From assembly GCF_040782645.1 (NCBI RefSeq), contig NZ_CP160403.1, forward strand, positions 7,723,001 through 7,787,000: a DNA stretch of 64,000 bases, in the 5' to 3' direction. Numbering within the stretch: position 1 is the stretch's first letter; every line of letters begins with the position of its first letter. Source of the stretch: Streptomyces sp. HUAS ZL42 (lineage in GTDB: Bacteria; Actinomycetota; Actinomycetes; Streptomycetales; Streptomycetaceae). The notes beneath the pieces are model-generated. The model worked only from the letters and a program-made list of their open reading frames with translations. It ran no database searches and was not told the origin of the DNA. This document shows, one piece after another, positions 34,944 to 44,341 of the stretch. The translations under genes and the position numbers were made by a program.

Positions 34944-37175
34944 GTGTCCCGCACCGCCCTACGAATCTGCCCCCTGTGCGAGGCCACCTGCGGGCTGACC
35001 CTGACCATCGAGGGGACCCGGGTCACCGGGGCCCGAGGTGACCGGGACGACGTGTTCAGCAAGGGGTTCATCTGCCCCAAGGGCGCCTCCTTCGGCGCCG
35101 TCGACGGGGACCAGGACCGGCTGCGCACCCCGCTCGTCCGCAAGGACGGCGAGCTGCGCGAGGCCACCTGGGAGGAGGCCTTCGACGCCGTCGCCGCGGG
35201 CATCCGGACGGTCGTCGAGCGGTACGGGGCGAACGCCGTCGGAGTCGTCCTCGGCAACCCCAACGTGCACACCATGGCCGGCGCGCTCTACCCGCCCGTG
35301 CTGCTCGCCGGGCTCGGCACCCGCAGCCTGTTCACCGCCTCCACGGTCGACCAGATGCCCAAGCACGTCTCCAGCGGGCTGCTCTTCGGCGACGCCAACG
35401 CCATCCCCGTCCCGGACCTCGACCACACCGACCACCTGCTGCTCATCGGCGCCAACCCCCTGGAGTCCAACGGGAGTCTGTGCACCGCCCCCGACTTCCC
35501 CGGCAAGCTCAAGGCGCTCAAGGCGCGCGGCGGCACCCTCACCGTCATCGACCCGCGCCGCACCCGCACGGCCAGGCTCGCCGACCGGCACATCGCGATC
35601 CGGCCGGGCGCGGACGCCCTGCTGCTCGCGGCGACGGCGTACGTCCTCTTCGAGGAGGACCTCGTCCACACGGGAGAGCTGGCCCCCCACCTCCAAGGGC
35701 TCGACGAACTCCGGGAAGCGGTACGCGACTTCACTCCCGAAGCCGTGGCCGCCGCCTGCGACGTGGACGCGGCCACCATCCGCACCCTCGCCCGGGAACT
35801 CGCCGCCGCCCCCACCGCCGCCGTATACGGTCGCATCGGCAGCTGCACCGTCCCCCACGGCACCCTCGCCAGCTGGCTCGTCGACGTCCTCAACATCCTC
35901 ACCGGCAACCTCGACCGCCCCGGCGGCGCCCTCTTCCCGCAGGCGGCCACCGACCGCACGCCCCGCCCCGCCGGACCCGGCCACGGCTTCCAGCTCGCCC
36001 GCTGGCACTCCCGGGTGAGCCGACACCCCGAGGCCAAGGGCGAGTTCCCGCTCTCCGCGCTCGCCGAGGAGATCGACACCGCCACCGAGGAAGGCGAGCC
36101 GATCCGGGCGCTCGTCTCGGTCGCCGCCAACCCCGTGCTGTCCGCGCCCGACGGCGACCGGCTCGACAAGGCCCTGGACTCGCTCGACTTCATGGTCAGC
36201 GTCGACCCCTACCTCAACGAGACCTCGCGCCACGCCCACGTCGTGCTGCCGCCGCCCCCGCCCTCGCAGAGCCCGCACCACGACTTCGCCTTCAACACCC
36301 TCGCGGTCCGCAACCAGGTCCGCTACACCCGCCCCGCCGTCCCCCTCGAACCCGGCCGGATGGCCGAGACCGAGATCCTCGCCCGGCTGGTCCTGGCGGC
36401 GACCGGCATGCACGGCGCCGATCCGTCCGCGGTCGACGACCTGGTCATCGGGCAGACCCTCGGCAAGGCGGTGAAAGAGCCCCACTCACCCGTGCACGGC
36501 CGGGATCCGAAGGAGCTGGCCGCGCAACTCACCGGCGACACCGGCCCCGAGCGGCGGCTCGACATGATGCTGCGCCTCGGCCCCTACGGCGACGGCTTCG
36601 GCGTACGACCGGACGGGCTGAGTCTGGAGAAGCTGCTCGCGCATCCGCACGGCATCGACCTCGGTCCGCTGCGGCCGCGGCTGCCGCAGCCGCTGAAGAC
36701 CCCGAGCGGGAAGGTCGAGCTGCTGCCGCGGCCCATCGCCGACGACCTGCCCCGGCTCAGGCGCGCCCTGGCCGAGCGGCCCGCCGGTCTCGTCCTCGTC
36801 GGGCGCCGGCACCTGCGCTCCAACAACAGCTGGATGCACAACGTCCCGGCCCTCACCGGCGGCACCAACCGCTGCACCCTGCACATCCACCCCGAGGACG
36901 CCGAACGGCTCGGCGTGCGCGACGGAGGGGCGGTGCGCGTGAAGGGCGCCGGGGGAGAGGTCACCGCCCCGGTCGAGGTCACCGACGGCGTGCGCCGCGG
37001 CGTGGTGAGCCTGCCGCACGGCTGGGGCCACGACCGGCCCGGCACCCGCCTCGGCCACGCCGCCACGGACCCCGGCGTCAACGTCAACCAGCTCCTCGAC
37101 GGCAGCCTGCTCGACCCCCTGTCGGGCAACGCGGTCCTCAACGGCGTACCCGTCGAACTGACCGCGGTGGGCTGA
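34944..37175 (+). CDS. Molybdopterin-dependent oxidoreductase (FdhF/BisC-like)
   Basis: A 743-residue enzyme of the DMSO-reductase superfamily. An N-terminal [4Fe-4S] site has Cys9-x2-Cys12-x3-Cys16 and Cys44 (CPLCEATC, ICPKG). Mo-cofactor domains follow (TWEEAFDAVAAGI, VLGNPNVHTMAGAL, ASTVDQMPKHV, LLIGANPLESNGS), and a C-terminal dinucleotide-binding domain ends NQLLDGSLLDPLSGNAVLNG. No Tat signal is present, so it is cytoplasmic. The electron donor and substrate are unknown. GGGAGGA precedes GTG at 34944. No dedicated iron-sulfur or FAD partner gene adjoins it. Confidence 0.9.
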   Translation: MSRTALRICPLCEATCGLTLTIEGTRVTGARGDRDDVFSKGFICPKGASFGAVDGDQDRLRTPLVRKDGELREATWEEAFDAVAAGIRTVVERYGANAVGVVLGNPNVHTMAGALYPPVLLAGLGTRSLFTASTVDQMPKHVSSGLLFGDANAIPVPDLDHTDHLLLIGANPLESNGSLCTAPDFPGKLKALKARGGTLTVIDPRRTRTARLADRHIAIRPGADALLLAATAYVLFEEDLVHTGELAPHLQGLDELREAVRDFTPEAVAAACDVDAATIRTLARELAAAPTAAVYGRIGSCTVPHGTLASWLVDVLNILTGNLDRPGGALFPQAATDRTPRPAGPGHGFQLARWHSRVSRHPEAKGEFPLSALAEEIDTATEEGEPIRALVSVAANPVLSAPDGDRLDKALDSLDFMVSVDPYLNETSRHAHVVLPPPPPSQSPHHDFAFNTLAVRNQVRYTRPAVPLEPGRMAETEILARLVLAATGMHGADPSAVDDLVIGQTLGKAVKEPHSPVHGRDPKELAAQLTGDTGPERRLDMMLRLGPYGDGFGVRPDGLSLEKLLAHPHGIDLGPLRPRLPQPLKTPSGKVELLPRPIADDLPRLRRALAERPAGLVLVGRRHLRSNNSWMHNVPALTGGTNRCTLHIHPEDAERLGVRDGGAVRVKGAGGEVTAPVEVTDGVRRGVVSLPHGWGHDRPGTRLGHAATDPGVNVNQLLDGSLLDPLSGNAVLNGVPVELTAVG

Positions 37176-37268
37176 AAAGCGCACCCCCTGTGACCTCAGC
37201 AAAGCTGTGACCTGGAGTTTTGCGCTTATTGCTCGCACGTCAACGTCTTGTTAACGCCACTTGACGGG

Positions 37269-37324
37269 ACCTAACGTCATGGCACCGCCTGCCCCGGTGG
37301 GATGTTCAAGGGCGAACGTTAGGT
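37269..37324. promoter_or_regulatory. Inverted repeat upstream of the citrate carrier
   Basis: ACCTAACGT at 37269-37277 and ACGTTAGGT at 37316-37324 form perfect nine-base arms with a 38-base spacer. They lie directly in front of the ATG at 37333, so they could be a pair of regulator half-sites or sequester the start. Confidence 0.55.
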
Positions 37325-37332
37325 ATCCACTC

Positions 37333-38739
37333 ATGCTGACCATCCTCGGCTTCGCCATGATCGCGACCTTCCTGGTCCTGATCATGCTGAAGAAGATGTC
37401 GCCGATCGCGGCGCTCGTGCTGATTCCCGCGCTGTTCTGCGTGTTCGTCGGCAAGGGCGCCAAGCTCGGCGACTATGTCATCGACGGCGTCACCAGCCTC
37501 GCCCCCACCGCGGCGATGCTCATGTTCGCGATCGTCTACTTCGGTGTGATGATCGACGTCGGCCTCTTCGACCCGATCGTTCGAGGCATCCTGAAGTTCT
37601 GCAAGGCCGACCCGCTCCGTATCGTCGTCGGCACGGCGCTGCTCGCCGCGATCGTCTCGCTCGACGGCGACGGCTCGACCACCTTCATGATCACCGTGTC
37701 GGCGATGTACCCGCTGTACAAGCGCCTGAAGATGTCCCTGGTCGTGATGACCGGTGTCGCCGCCATGGCCAACGGCGTGATGAACACGCTGCCGTGGGGC
37801 GGCCCGACCGCCCGTGCGGCCACCGCGCTGAAGCTGGACGCCAGCGACATCTTCGTGCCGATGATCCCGGCCCTCGCCGTCGGCCTGCTGTTCGTCTTCG
37901 CGCTCTCCTTCGTCCTCGGCCGCCGCGAGCGCAAGCGGCTCGGCGTGCTGACGCTCGACGAGGTGCTGGTGGAGGAGAAGGAGACCGAGACGGTGCTCGT
38001 GGGCGTCGGCGGCTCCGGCGACGGCAAGGCGCCCGAACGTACGGGTGGTGCGGGCTCCGGCACCGGCGCGGACGCCGACGACGAGCCCGAGGAGGGCCTG
38101 CAGGGCCTCGACCCGAACCGGCCCACCCTGCGCCCCAAGCTGTACTGGTTCAACGCGCTGCTCACGGTCGCCCTGCTGACCGCCATGATCATGGAGTGGC
38201 TGCCCATCCCGGTCCTGTTCCTGCTGGGCGCCGCGCTCGCGCTGACCGTCAACTTCCCGAAGATTCCGGACCAGAAGGCCCGCCTCGCCGCACACGCCGA
38301 GAACGTCCTCAACGTCTCGGGCATGGTCTTCGCCGCCGCCGTCTTCACCGGTGTACTGAAGGGCACCGGCATGGTCGACCACATGGCCAACTGGCTGGTG
38401 GACAACATCCCCAACGGCATGGGCCCGCACATGGCCTTCGTCACCGGCATCCTGAGCATCCCGCTCACGTACTTCATGTCGAACGACGGCTTCTACTTCG
38501 GTGTCCTCCCCGTCCTCGCCGAGGCCGGCCAGGCCCACGGAGTCTCCAGCCTGGAGATCGCCCGCGCCTCGCTCATCGGCCAGCCGCTGCACATGTCCAG
38601 CCCGCTCGTCCCGGCCGTGTACGTCCTGGTCGGCATGGCCAAGGTCGAGTTCGGCGACCACACCAGGTTCGTGGTGAAGTGGGCCGCGCTCACCTCGCTC
38701 GTCGTACTCGGCGCGGGAATCCTGATCGGCATCATCTGA
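37333..38739 (+). CDS. CitMHS-family citrate-metal symporter
   Basis: A 468-residue secondary carrier of the citrate:metal/H+ family. Two bundles of hydrophobic helices flank a 75-residue acidic, Gly-rich cytoplasmic loop (about 218-290). Family blocks are SLDGDGSTTFMITVSAMYPLYKRL and the second-half TYFMSNDGFYFGVLPVLAE with GQPLHMSSPLVPAVYVLVG. A Streptomyces member (SCO1710, as I recall) takes up Fe(III)- or Ca-citrate. ATG 37333 gives the family start (MLTILGFAMIATF). It is followed by an MFS gene 22 bp downstream. Confidence 0.93.
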   Translation: MLTILGFAMIATFLVLIMLKKMSPIAALVLIPALFCVFVGKGAKLGDYVIDGVTSLAPTAAMLMFAIVYFGVMIDVGLFDPIVRGILKFCKADPLRIVVGTALLAAIVSLDGDGSTTFMITVSAMYPLYKRLKMSLVVMTGVAAMANGVMNTLPWGGPTARAATALKLDASDIFVPMIPALAVGLLFVFALSFVLGRRERKRLGVLTLDEVLVEEKETETVLVGVGGSGDGKAPERTGGAGSGTGADADDEPEEGLQGLDPNRPTLRPKLYWFNALLTVALLTAMIMEWLPIPVLFLLGAALALTVNFPKIPDQKARLAAHAENVLNVSGMVFAAAVFTGVLKGTGMVDHMANWLVDNIPNGMGPHMAFVTGILSIPLTYFMSNDGFYFGVLPVLAEAGQAHGVSSLEIARASLIGQPLHMSSPLVPAVYVLVGMAKVEFGDHTRFVVKWAALTSLVVLGAGILIGII

Positions 38740-38761
38740 ACGCTCGACGGAGGTCTTCCTC

Positions 38762-40030
38762 ATGGGGCCCGGTAGGAACCGCGGCTGGCTGATACGCCTC
38801 GTCATCGCCTTCGGCTTCGCGCAGGGGGCGGTGTCGATGGCCCGGCCCGCCGTGTCCTACCGGGCCCTCGCGCTGGGCGCGGACGAGCGGGCGGTCGGTG
38901 TGATCGCGGGCGTGTACGCCCTCCTGCCGCTCTTCGCCGCCGTACCGCTGGGCCGGCGCACCGACCACGGCCGCTGCGCGCCGCTGCTGCCCGTCGGGGT
39001 GGTGCTGATCTCCGGTGGCTGCGCGCTCAGCGGAGTCGCCGGCTCCCTCTGGGCGATGGCCCTGTGGAGCGGTGTGATGGGGCTCGGCCACCTCTGCTTC
39101 GTGATCGGCGCCCAGTCGCTCGTCGCCCGCCAGTCCGCGCCGCACGAACAGGACCGCAACTTCGGCCACTTCACGATCGGTGCCTCGCTCGGCCAGCTGG
39201 TCGGCCCGATCGCGGCGGGCGTTCTGATCGGCGGCCGCGACATGGCGGGCACCAGCGCGCTCGCCCTGCTCGTCGCGGGCGCGGGCGCCGCGGTCGCGTT
39301 CACGTCGCTGTGGCGCATCGAGCATCGCGATACGACGCCCAAGTCCCGTACCGCACAGGGCGACCGCGTCCCCGTCGGACGCATCCTGCGCGCCCGGGGC
39401 GTGCCCGCGGGCATCCTGATCAGCCTCTCCGTGCTGTCCGCGACCGACATCCTCACCGCGTACCTCCCGGTGGTCGGCGAGCAACGGGGCATCGCGCCGT
39501 CCGTGATCGGCGTGCTGCTCAGCCTGCGCGCGGCGGCCAGCATCGCCTGCCGCCTGGTGCTCACGCCCCTGTTGCGGCTGCTCGGCCGGACCCTGCTGCT
39601 CACTGCGACCTGTCTGCTGGCGGCCCTCCTGTGCGCCGGGATCGCGCTGCCGGTGCCGGTGTGGGTGCTCGGCGTGATCCTGGCTGTCCTCGGCTTCTGC
39701 CTCGGCGTCGGCCAGCCGCTGTCCATGACGACGGTCGTCCAGGCCGCCCCCGGCGGCGCCCGCTCGACGGCCCTCGCCCTGCGCCTGACCGGCAACCGCC
39801 TGGGCCAGGTCGCCGCGCCCGCCGCCGCTGGCCTGGTCGCCGGAATCGCGGGGGTGGCCGCGCCGTTCGTGATGCTCGGGGTGCTGTTGCTGCTGTCGTC
39901 AGGAGTCGCCCTGCGCTCACCGGCGAAGCCGACGGAGCCGACGGAGCCGGCGCAGGGGCGGGCTGCGGCTTCCGGGGTCCGGCGGTTCTCGCCGGGCCGG
40001 AGGAGAACGGAGGGCCGCCTCGACCGCTGA
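38762..40030 (+). CDS. MFS transporter
   Basis: A 422-residue major facilitator superfamily protein with about 12 helices. The usual cytoplasmic motif between helices 2 and 3 is present as PLGRRTDHGRCAPLL, and the second half has ALRLTGNRLGQVAAPA. GGAGG stands before ATG at 38762, 22 bp after the citrate carrier, so the two may be cotranscribed. The substrate is unknown. The C-terminal tail after the last helix is Thr/Pro/Arg-rich and unusual, and a fragment of this gene is repeated just downstream. Confidence 0.88.
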   Translation: MGPGRNRGWLIRLVIAFGFAQGAVSMARPAVSYRALALGADERAVGVIAGVYALLPLFAAVPLGRRTDHGRCAPLLPVGVVLISGGCALSGVAGSLWAMALWSGVMGLGHLCFVIGAQSLVARQSAPHEQDRNFGHFTIGASLGQLVGPIAAGVLIGGRDMAGTSALALLVAGAGAAVAFTSLWRIEHRDTTPKSRTAQGDRVPVGRILRARGVPAGILISLSVLSATDILTAYLPVVGEQRGIAPSVIGVLLSLRAAASIACRLVLTPLLRLLGRTLLLTATCLLAALLCAGIALPVPVWVLGVILAVLGFCLGVGQPLSMTTVVQAAPGGARSTALALRLTGNRLGQVAAPAAAGLVAGIAGVAAPFVMLGVLLLLSSGVALRSPAKPTEPTEPAQGRAAASGVRRFSPGRRRTEGRLDR

Positions 40031-40036
40031 GGCGGC
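40014..40036. terminator. Hairpin overlapping the MFS stop codon
   Basis: Eight-base arms GCCGCCTC and GAGGCGGC with a seven-base loop. It may end the citrate carrier-MFS transcript. Confidence 0.6.
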
Positions 40037-40075
40037 GCGCATCGGACCGGACGGTTCTCGCCTGCCGGACCGGTT

Positions 40076-40138
40076 CGGCGTCGGCCGGCCGTCGTCCATG
40101 ACGACGGTCGTCCAGGCCGCCCCCGGCGGCGCCCGCTC
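40076..40138. repeat. Duplicated fragment of the MFS gene
   Basis: Bases 40094-40138 are identical over 45 bp to 39721-39765 inside the MFS gene, and the 18 bp before them (40076-40093 vs 39703-39720) match with a few differences. The copy lies in the 270-bp gap before the ABC ATPase gene and has no open reading frame of its own. Confidence 0.85.
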
Positions 40139-40300
40139 CACGCGTGGCCGCTGAACCCGGCGGGCCGCTTCTCGGCTGCCGCACCGGAGCGTCCGATTTC
40201 GTCACCTCTCTTCCCCTGGGTGCGCACATTCCGTTAGCTTCCGTGACTCACAAGCCCCGTACGACCCGCACGGGACGCAGTGAGCCCCCAGGGACACGTC

Positions 40301-41632
40301 ATGACACGCGCCATCTCCCTGCACGACATCAGCAAGGTCTACACGAAGGGCGTCCGCGTCGTGGACCGGCTGTCGCTGGACATCACGCCGGGCGAGTTCC
40401 TGGTCCTGCTGGGCCCCTCCGGCTGCGGCAAGTCGACGGTGCTGAGAATGATCGCCGGCCTCGAGGAGATCACCGCCGGGGAACTGCGGCTCGACGGCGA
40501 GTACGCCAACGAACTGCCGCCGTCCGCGCGGAACATCGCGATGGTCTTCCAGAACTTCGCCCTCTACCCGAACATGACCAGCCGCGACAACATCGGCTTC
40601 CCGCTGCGCATCGAGGCGCCCGGCGCGGACCCGAGCCCGCGCGTGGACGCCACCGCCCGCATGCTCGGCATCGAGGACCTCCTCGACCGCTTCCCCGGCC
40701 AGCTTTCTGGCGGCGAACGCCAGCGTGTCGCCATGGGCCGGGCCATCGCCCGCCACCCCTCCGCCTTCCTGATGGACGAGCCGCTGTCCAACCTCGACGC
40801 CAAGCTGCGCAACCATCTGCGGGCCGAGATATCCAAGCTCACCCGGGAGCTGGGCGTCACGACGGTGTACGTCACCCACGACCAGGCCGAGGCCATGTCG
40901 CTCGGCGACCGGGTCGCCGTTCTGCGCGGCGGGGTGCTGCAGCAGTTGGGCACCCCGCGCTCGGTCTACGCGCTGCCCCGCAACGTCTTCGTGGCCGCCT
41001 TCATCGGCACCCCGCGGATCAACCTGCTGCGCGGCCTGGTCCGCGCCCCCCTCGACGGCGCGATGACGATCAGCCTCGGCAAACAGTCGCTGCGCCTGCC
41101 CGAACCTCTCACCCTGGACCACCAGTTGCTGCGCGTCCAGCAGGGCCGCGAGGTCATCGTGGGCCTGCGCTCGGAGGCCGTGCGGATCGCGAAGCCGGCC
41201 GCCGCACGCCCCGGTGAGGTACCGATCAGCGGACTGGTGGAGCACGTGGAGTTCCAGGGCCACGAGGTTCTCGTCCACTTCAACACCGGCTCGCGCCCCG
41301 CTGTCGTACCGGACCTGGAGGCCCCGCGCCTGGCGCCCCGCCAGGTCCGGCGCCGCCGCCGCGAGGGCAGGGTCCTGGACCGCTTCCGGGAGCGGGCGGG
41401 GGCACTCCGCGCCGGCCCGGTGGTGGTCCTGGACGAGCCGCGGGAGGAGGCCCCCGCGTCCGCCGAGGCCCGCATCCCCGGCGACCTCGTCGTGCGCACC
41501 ACCCCAGATTTCGACCTCCGGCACGGCATGCAGGTTCCCCTCCTCGTCGACATCCCGCACCTCTTCGTCTTCGACCACGAGGGAGAACGCATCTGCCCGG
41601 CTCCGGCGCGGCTGCCCGACCTGGGGGAGTGA
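40301..41632 (+). CDS. Sugar-type ABC transporter ATPase (MsiK/UgpC-like), orphan
   Basis: A 443-residue ATPase. Walker A is GPSGCGKST, Q-loop VFQNFALYPNM, signature LSGGERQRVAMGRA, Walker B FLMDEPLSNLD and H-loop VTHDQAEAMSLGD. The C-terminal TOBE-like region follows, longer than usual. Between about residues 335 and 375 it is strongly Arg-rich (RQVRRRRREGRVLDRFRERAG), as if it had been altered. MsiK-type ATPases power several sugar importers whose permeases lie elsewhere, and no permease or binding protein is adjacent. ATG 40301 has GGGA before it. Confidence 0.88.
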   Translation: MTRAISLHDISKVYTKGVRVVDRLSLDITPGEFLVLLGPSGCGKSTVLRMIAGLEEITAGELRLDGEYANELPPSARNIAMVFQNFALYPNMTSRDNIGFPLRIEAPGADPSPRVDATARMLGIEDLLDRFPGQLSGGERQRVAMGRAIARHPSAFLMDEPLSNLDAKLRNHLRAEISKLTRELGVTTVYVTHDQAEAMSLGDRVAVLRGGVLQQLGTPRSVYALPRNVFVAAFIGTPRINLLRGLVRAPLDGAMTISLGKQSLRLPEPLTLDHQLLRVQQGREVIVGLRSEAVRIAKPAAARPGEVPISGLVEHVEFQGHEVLVHFNTGSRPAVVPDLEAPRLAPRQVRRRRREGRVLDRFRERAGALRAGPVVVLDEPREEAPASAEARIPGDLVVRTTPDFDLRHGMQVPLLVDIPHLFVFDHEGERICPAPARLPDLGE

Positions 41633-41694
41633 GCCCCACCAGGGTGCTTCCGTTGTGCCGGAGGTCTGATGCAATGGGACGTCTGGCGCCGGAA

Positions 41695-41711
41695 AACTAA
41701 CATCGCTAGTT
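41695..41711. promoter_or_regulatory. 17-bp inverted repeat, related to the 48104-48120 operator
   Basis: AACTAACATCGCTAGTT, with AACTA/TAGTT arms, lies 40 bp upstream of the aldehyde dehydrogenase start. Read on the opposite strand, AACTAGCGATGTTAGTT matches the TetR-gene operator AACTAGCAGTGCTAATT at 13 of 17 positions. Confidence 0.6.
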
Positions 41712-41751
41712 TGTGTGCCGGACGACGCCGCACCGCTCGGGAGGAAGCACG

Positions 41752-43140
41752 ATGAAGGCACACGACGGCATGTACATCGACGGCGCCTGGCGCCCCGCCG
41801 CCGGCCGGGACCTGATCGAGGTCGTCAACCCGGCCGACGAGCAGGTGATCGGCCGTGTTCCCGCCGGCACCGCCCTGGACGTCGACACCGCCGTACGGGC
41901 CGCCCGCGCCGCCCTCCCGGGCTGGGCCGCGACCCTGCCCGCCGAACGGGCCGCACGCCTGACCGCCCTCCGGGACGTCCTGGTGGCCCGCAAGGACGAG
42001 ATCGCCGAGACCGTCACCGCCGAGCTCGGAGCGCCGCTGCAGTTCTCGCAGGCGGTGCACGCGGGCGTGCCCATCGCGGTCGCGGGCTCGTACGCCGAGC
42101 TGGCGGCGACGTACGCCTTCGAGGAGAAGGTCGGCAACTCCGTCGTCCACCACGAGCCGATCGGCGTGGTCGGCGCGATCACACCCTGGAACTACCCCCT
42201 CCACCAGATCGTCGCCAAGGTCGCCCCCGCCCTCGCCGCGGGCTGCACGATCGTGCTGAAGCCCGCCGAGGACACTCCGCTGGTCGCCCAGCTCTTCGCC
42301 GAGGCGGTTCACGAGGCCGGTCTCCCGGCGGGCGTGTTCAACCTGGTCACCGGCCTCGGCCCGGTCGCCGGCCAGGCCCTCGCCGAACACCCGGGTGTCG
42401 ACCTGGTCTCCTTCACCGGCTCCACGGCCGTCGGCAGGCAGATCGCTGCGACGGCGGGCGCCGCTATCAAGAAGGTGGCCCTGGAGCTCGGCGGCAAGTC
42501 CGCCAACGTCATCCTCCCGAGCGCCGACCTGGCGAAGGCCGTCAACGTCGGCGTGGCCAACGTCATGTCCAACTCCGGGCAGACGTGCAGCGCCTGGACG
42601 CGCATGCTGGTGCACACCTCGCAGTACGAGGAGGCCGTCGGGATCGCCGCGACGGCCGCCGCGAAGTACGGCGAGCGCATCGGCCCCGTGGTCAACGCCA
42701 AGCAGCGGTCCCGCGTGCGGGGTTACATCGAGAAGGGCGTCGCGGAGGGCGCGCGCCTGGTCGCGGGTGGCCCCGAATCGCCGCACGAGCAGGGCTACTT
42801 CGTCAGCCCGACCGTCTTCGCGGACGTCGCCCCGGAGATGACGATCGCCCAGGAGGAGATCTTCGGCCCGGTCCTGTCGATCCTGCGCTACGAGGACGAG
42901 GAGGACGCCCTGCGCATCGCCAACGGCACGGTCTACGGGCTCGCCGGAGCCGTCTGGGCCGGCGACGAGGCGGAGGCGGTGGCCTTCGCGCGGCGCATGG
43001 ACACCGGTCAGGTCGACATCAACGGCGGCCGCTTCAACCCCCTGGCCCCCTTCGGCGGTTACAAGCAGTCGGGCGTCGGCCGCGAACTCGGCACGCACGG
43101 CCTGGCCGAGTACCTCCAGACCAAGTCCCTGCAGTTCTGA
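41752..43140 (+). CDS. NAD(P)-dependent aldehyde dehydrogenase
   Basis: A 462-residue ALDH superfamily enzyme. Catalytic Cys279 is in NSGQTCSAW, the general-base Glu245 in LELGGKSAN, and Asn147 in TPWNYP. The NAD-binding VLKPAEDTP and [11 protein letters not shown] are present, and [15 protein letters not shown] closes the domain. It oxidises an aldehyde to an acid, and the physiological substrate is unknown. AGGAAG precedes ATG 41752. The Zn-alcohol dehydrogenase starts 11 bases after its stop, so alcohol and aldehyde steps are probably in one operon under the operator at 41695. Confidence 0.93.
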   Translation: MKAHDGMYIDGAWRPAAGRDLIEVVNPADEQVIGRVPAGTALDVDTAVRAARAALPGWAATLPAERAARLTALRDVLVARKDEIAETVTAELGAPLQFSQAVHAGVPIAVAGSYAELAATYAFEEKVGNSVVHHEPIGVVGAITPWNYPLHQIVAKVAPALAAGCTIVLKPAEDTPLVAQLFAEAVHEAGLPAGVFNLVTGLGPVAGQALAEHPGVDLVSFTGSTAVGRQIAATAGAAIKKVALELGGKSANVILPSADLAKAVNVGVANVMSNSGQTCSAWTRMLVHTSQYEEAVGIAATAAAKYGERIGPVVNAKQRSRVRGYIEKGVAEGARLVAGGPESPHEQGYFVSPTVFADVAPEMTIAQEEIFGPVLSILRYEDEEDALRIANGTVYGLAGAVWAGDEAEAVAFARRMDTGQVDINGGRFNPLAPFGGYKQSGVGRELGTHGLAEYLQTKSLQF

Positions 43141-43151
43141 GGAGCCTTCCC

Positions 43152-44231
43152 GTGGTTCGTGCCGCTGTTCTTCCCGCCGTGGGCGCTCCGTTGGAGATCA
43201 CCCGGATCGACCTTCCGGAGCCGGGCCCCGGCCGGGTCCGTGTCCGGCTCGCCGCCGCCGGGGTATGTCACTCCGACCTGTCCCTGTCCAACGGCACCAT
43301 GCGGGTGCCGGTGCCCGCGGTCCTCGGCCACGAGGGCGCGGGCACGGTGGTCGCCGTCGGTGCAGGGGTCACCCATGTCGTGCCGGGTGATGGTGTCGTC
43401 CTCAACTGGGCGCCTTCCTGTGGAAGTTGCCATGCCTGTTCACTGGGTGAGGTCTGGCTGTGCGCCAACGCGCTCACCGGTGCCGCCGACGTCTACGCCC
43501 GTGCGGCGGACGGCACCGACCTGCACCCCGGCCTGAACGTCGCGGCCTTCGCCGAGGAGACGGTGGTGCCGGCGGGCTGCGTGCTGCCCGTGCCCGACGG
43601 CATCCCGCTGACGGACGCGGCGCTGCTGGGCTGCGCGGTCCTCACCGGCTACGGCGCCGTCCACCACTCGGCGAAGGTCCGGGAGGGCGAGACGGTGGCG
43701 GTGTTCGGCGTGGGCGGAGTGGGTCTGGCGACGCTTCAGTCGGCCCGGATCGCGGGCGCGTCGAGGATCGTGGCGGTGGACGTCTCCCCGGAGAAGGAGG
43801 AGCTGGCGCGCCGAGCGGGCGCGACGGACTACGTCGCCGCCTCCGAGAACACGGCTCGCGAGATCCGCGCGCTCACCGGCAAGCAGGGCGTGGACGTCGC
43901 CGTCGAGTGCGTCGGCCGCGCGGTCACGATCCGCACGGCCTGGGACTCGACGCGCCGCGGCGGCCGTACGACGGTCGTCGGCATCGGGGGCAAGGACCAG
44001 CAGGTCACCTTCAACGCGCTGGAGATCTTCCACTGGGGCAGGACCCTGTCGGGCTGTGTGTACGGCAACTCGGACCCGGCGAAGGACCTGCCGGTCCTGG
44101 CGGAGCACGTGCGGGCGGGGCGCCTGGACCTCGGCGCGCTGGTGACGGAGCGGATCGGGCTGGACGGCATTCCGGCGGCGTTCGAGAACATGGTGGCGGG
44201 GAAGGGCGGACGGGCGCTCGTGGTGTTCTGA
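43152..44231 (+). CDS. Zinc-dependent alcohol dehydrogenase (MDR family)
   Basis: A 359-residue MDR enzyme. Catalytic zinc ligands include Cys39 (GVCHSD) and His60-Glu61 (GHEGAG), and the structural zinc site has Cys90-Cys93-Cys96-Cys104 (SCGSCHACSLGEVWLC). The Rossmann motif is VAVFGVGGVGLATLQSA, with Asp (AVDVSPEK) indicating NAD. It resembles class III/mycothiol-type enzymes. GTG 43152 has GGAG just upstream. It is coupled in position with the aldehyde dehydrogenase. Confidence 0.93.
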   Translation: MVRAAVLPAVGAPLEITRIDLPEPGPGRVRVRLAAAGVCHSDLSLSNGTMRVPVPAVLGHEGAGTVVAVGAGVTHVVPGDGVVLNWAPSCGSCHACSLGEVWLCANALTGAADVYARAADGTDLHPGLNVAAFAEETVVPAGCVLPVPDGIPLTDAALLGCAVLTGYGAVHHSAKVREGETVAVFGVGGVGLATLQSARIAGASRIVAVDVSPEKEELARRAGATDYVAASENTAREIRALTGKQGVDVAVECVGRAVTIRTAWDSTRRGGRTTVVGIGGKDQQVTFNALEIFHWGRTLSGCVYGNSDPAKDLPVLAEHVRAGRLDLGALVTERIGLDGIPAAFENMVAGKGGRALVVF

Positions 44232-44278
44232 GGGACAACCGCATGCACGGCAGAACCTCCGTGCACACCCGTTGACCC

Positions 44279-44298
44279 CATACCGTCCGGTCAGTATG
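44279..44298. promoter_or_regulatory. TetR-operator-like CATAC-N10-GTATG element
   Basis: A 20-bp element with perfect CATAC/GTATG arms, 44 bp before the MHS transporter start. It matches the element at 60226-60245 at 17 of 20 positions. Confidence 0.6.
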
Positions 44299-44341
44299 TT
44301 CCCGGGGAACGTCCCCACCGCACCCACCGGAGTGTGCACGC

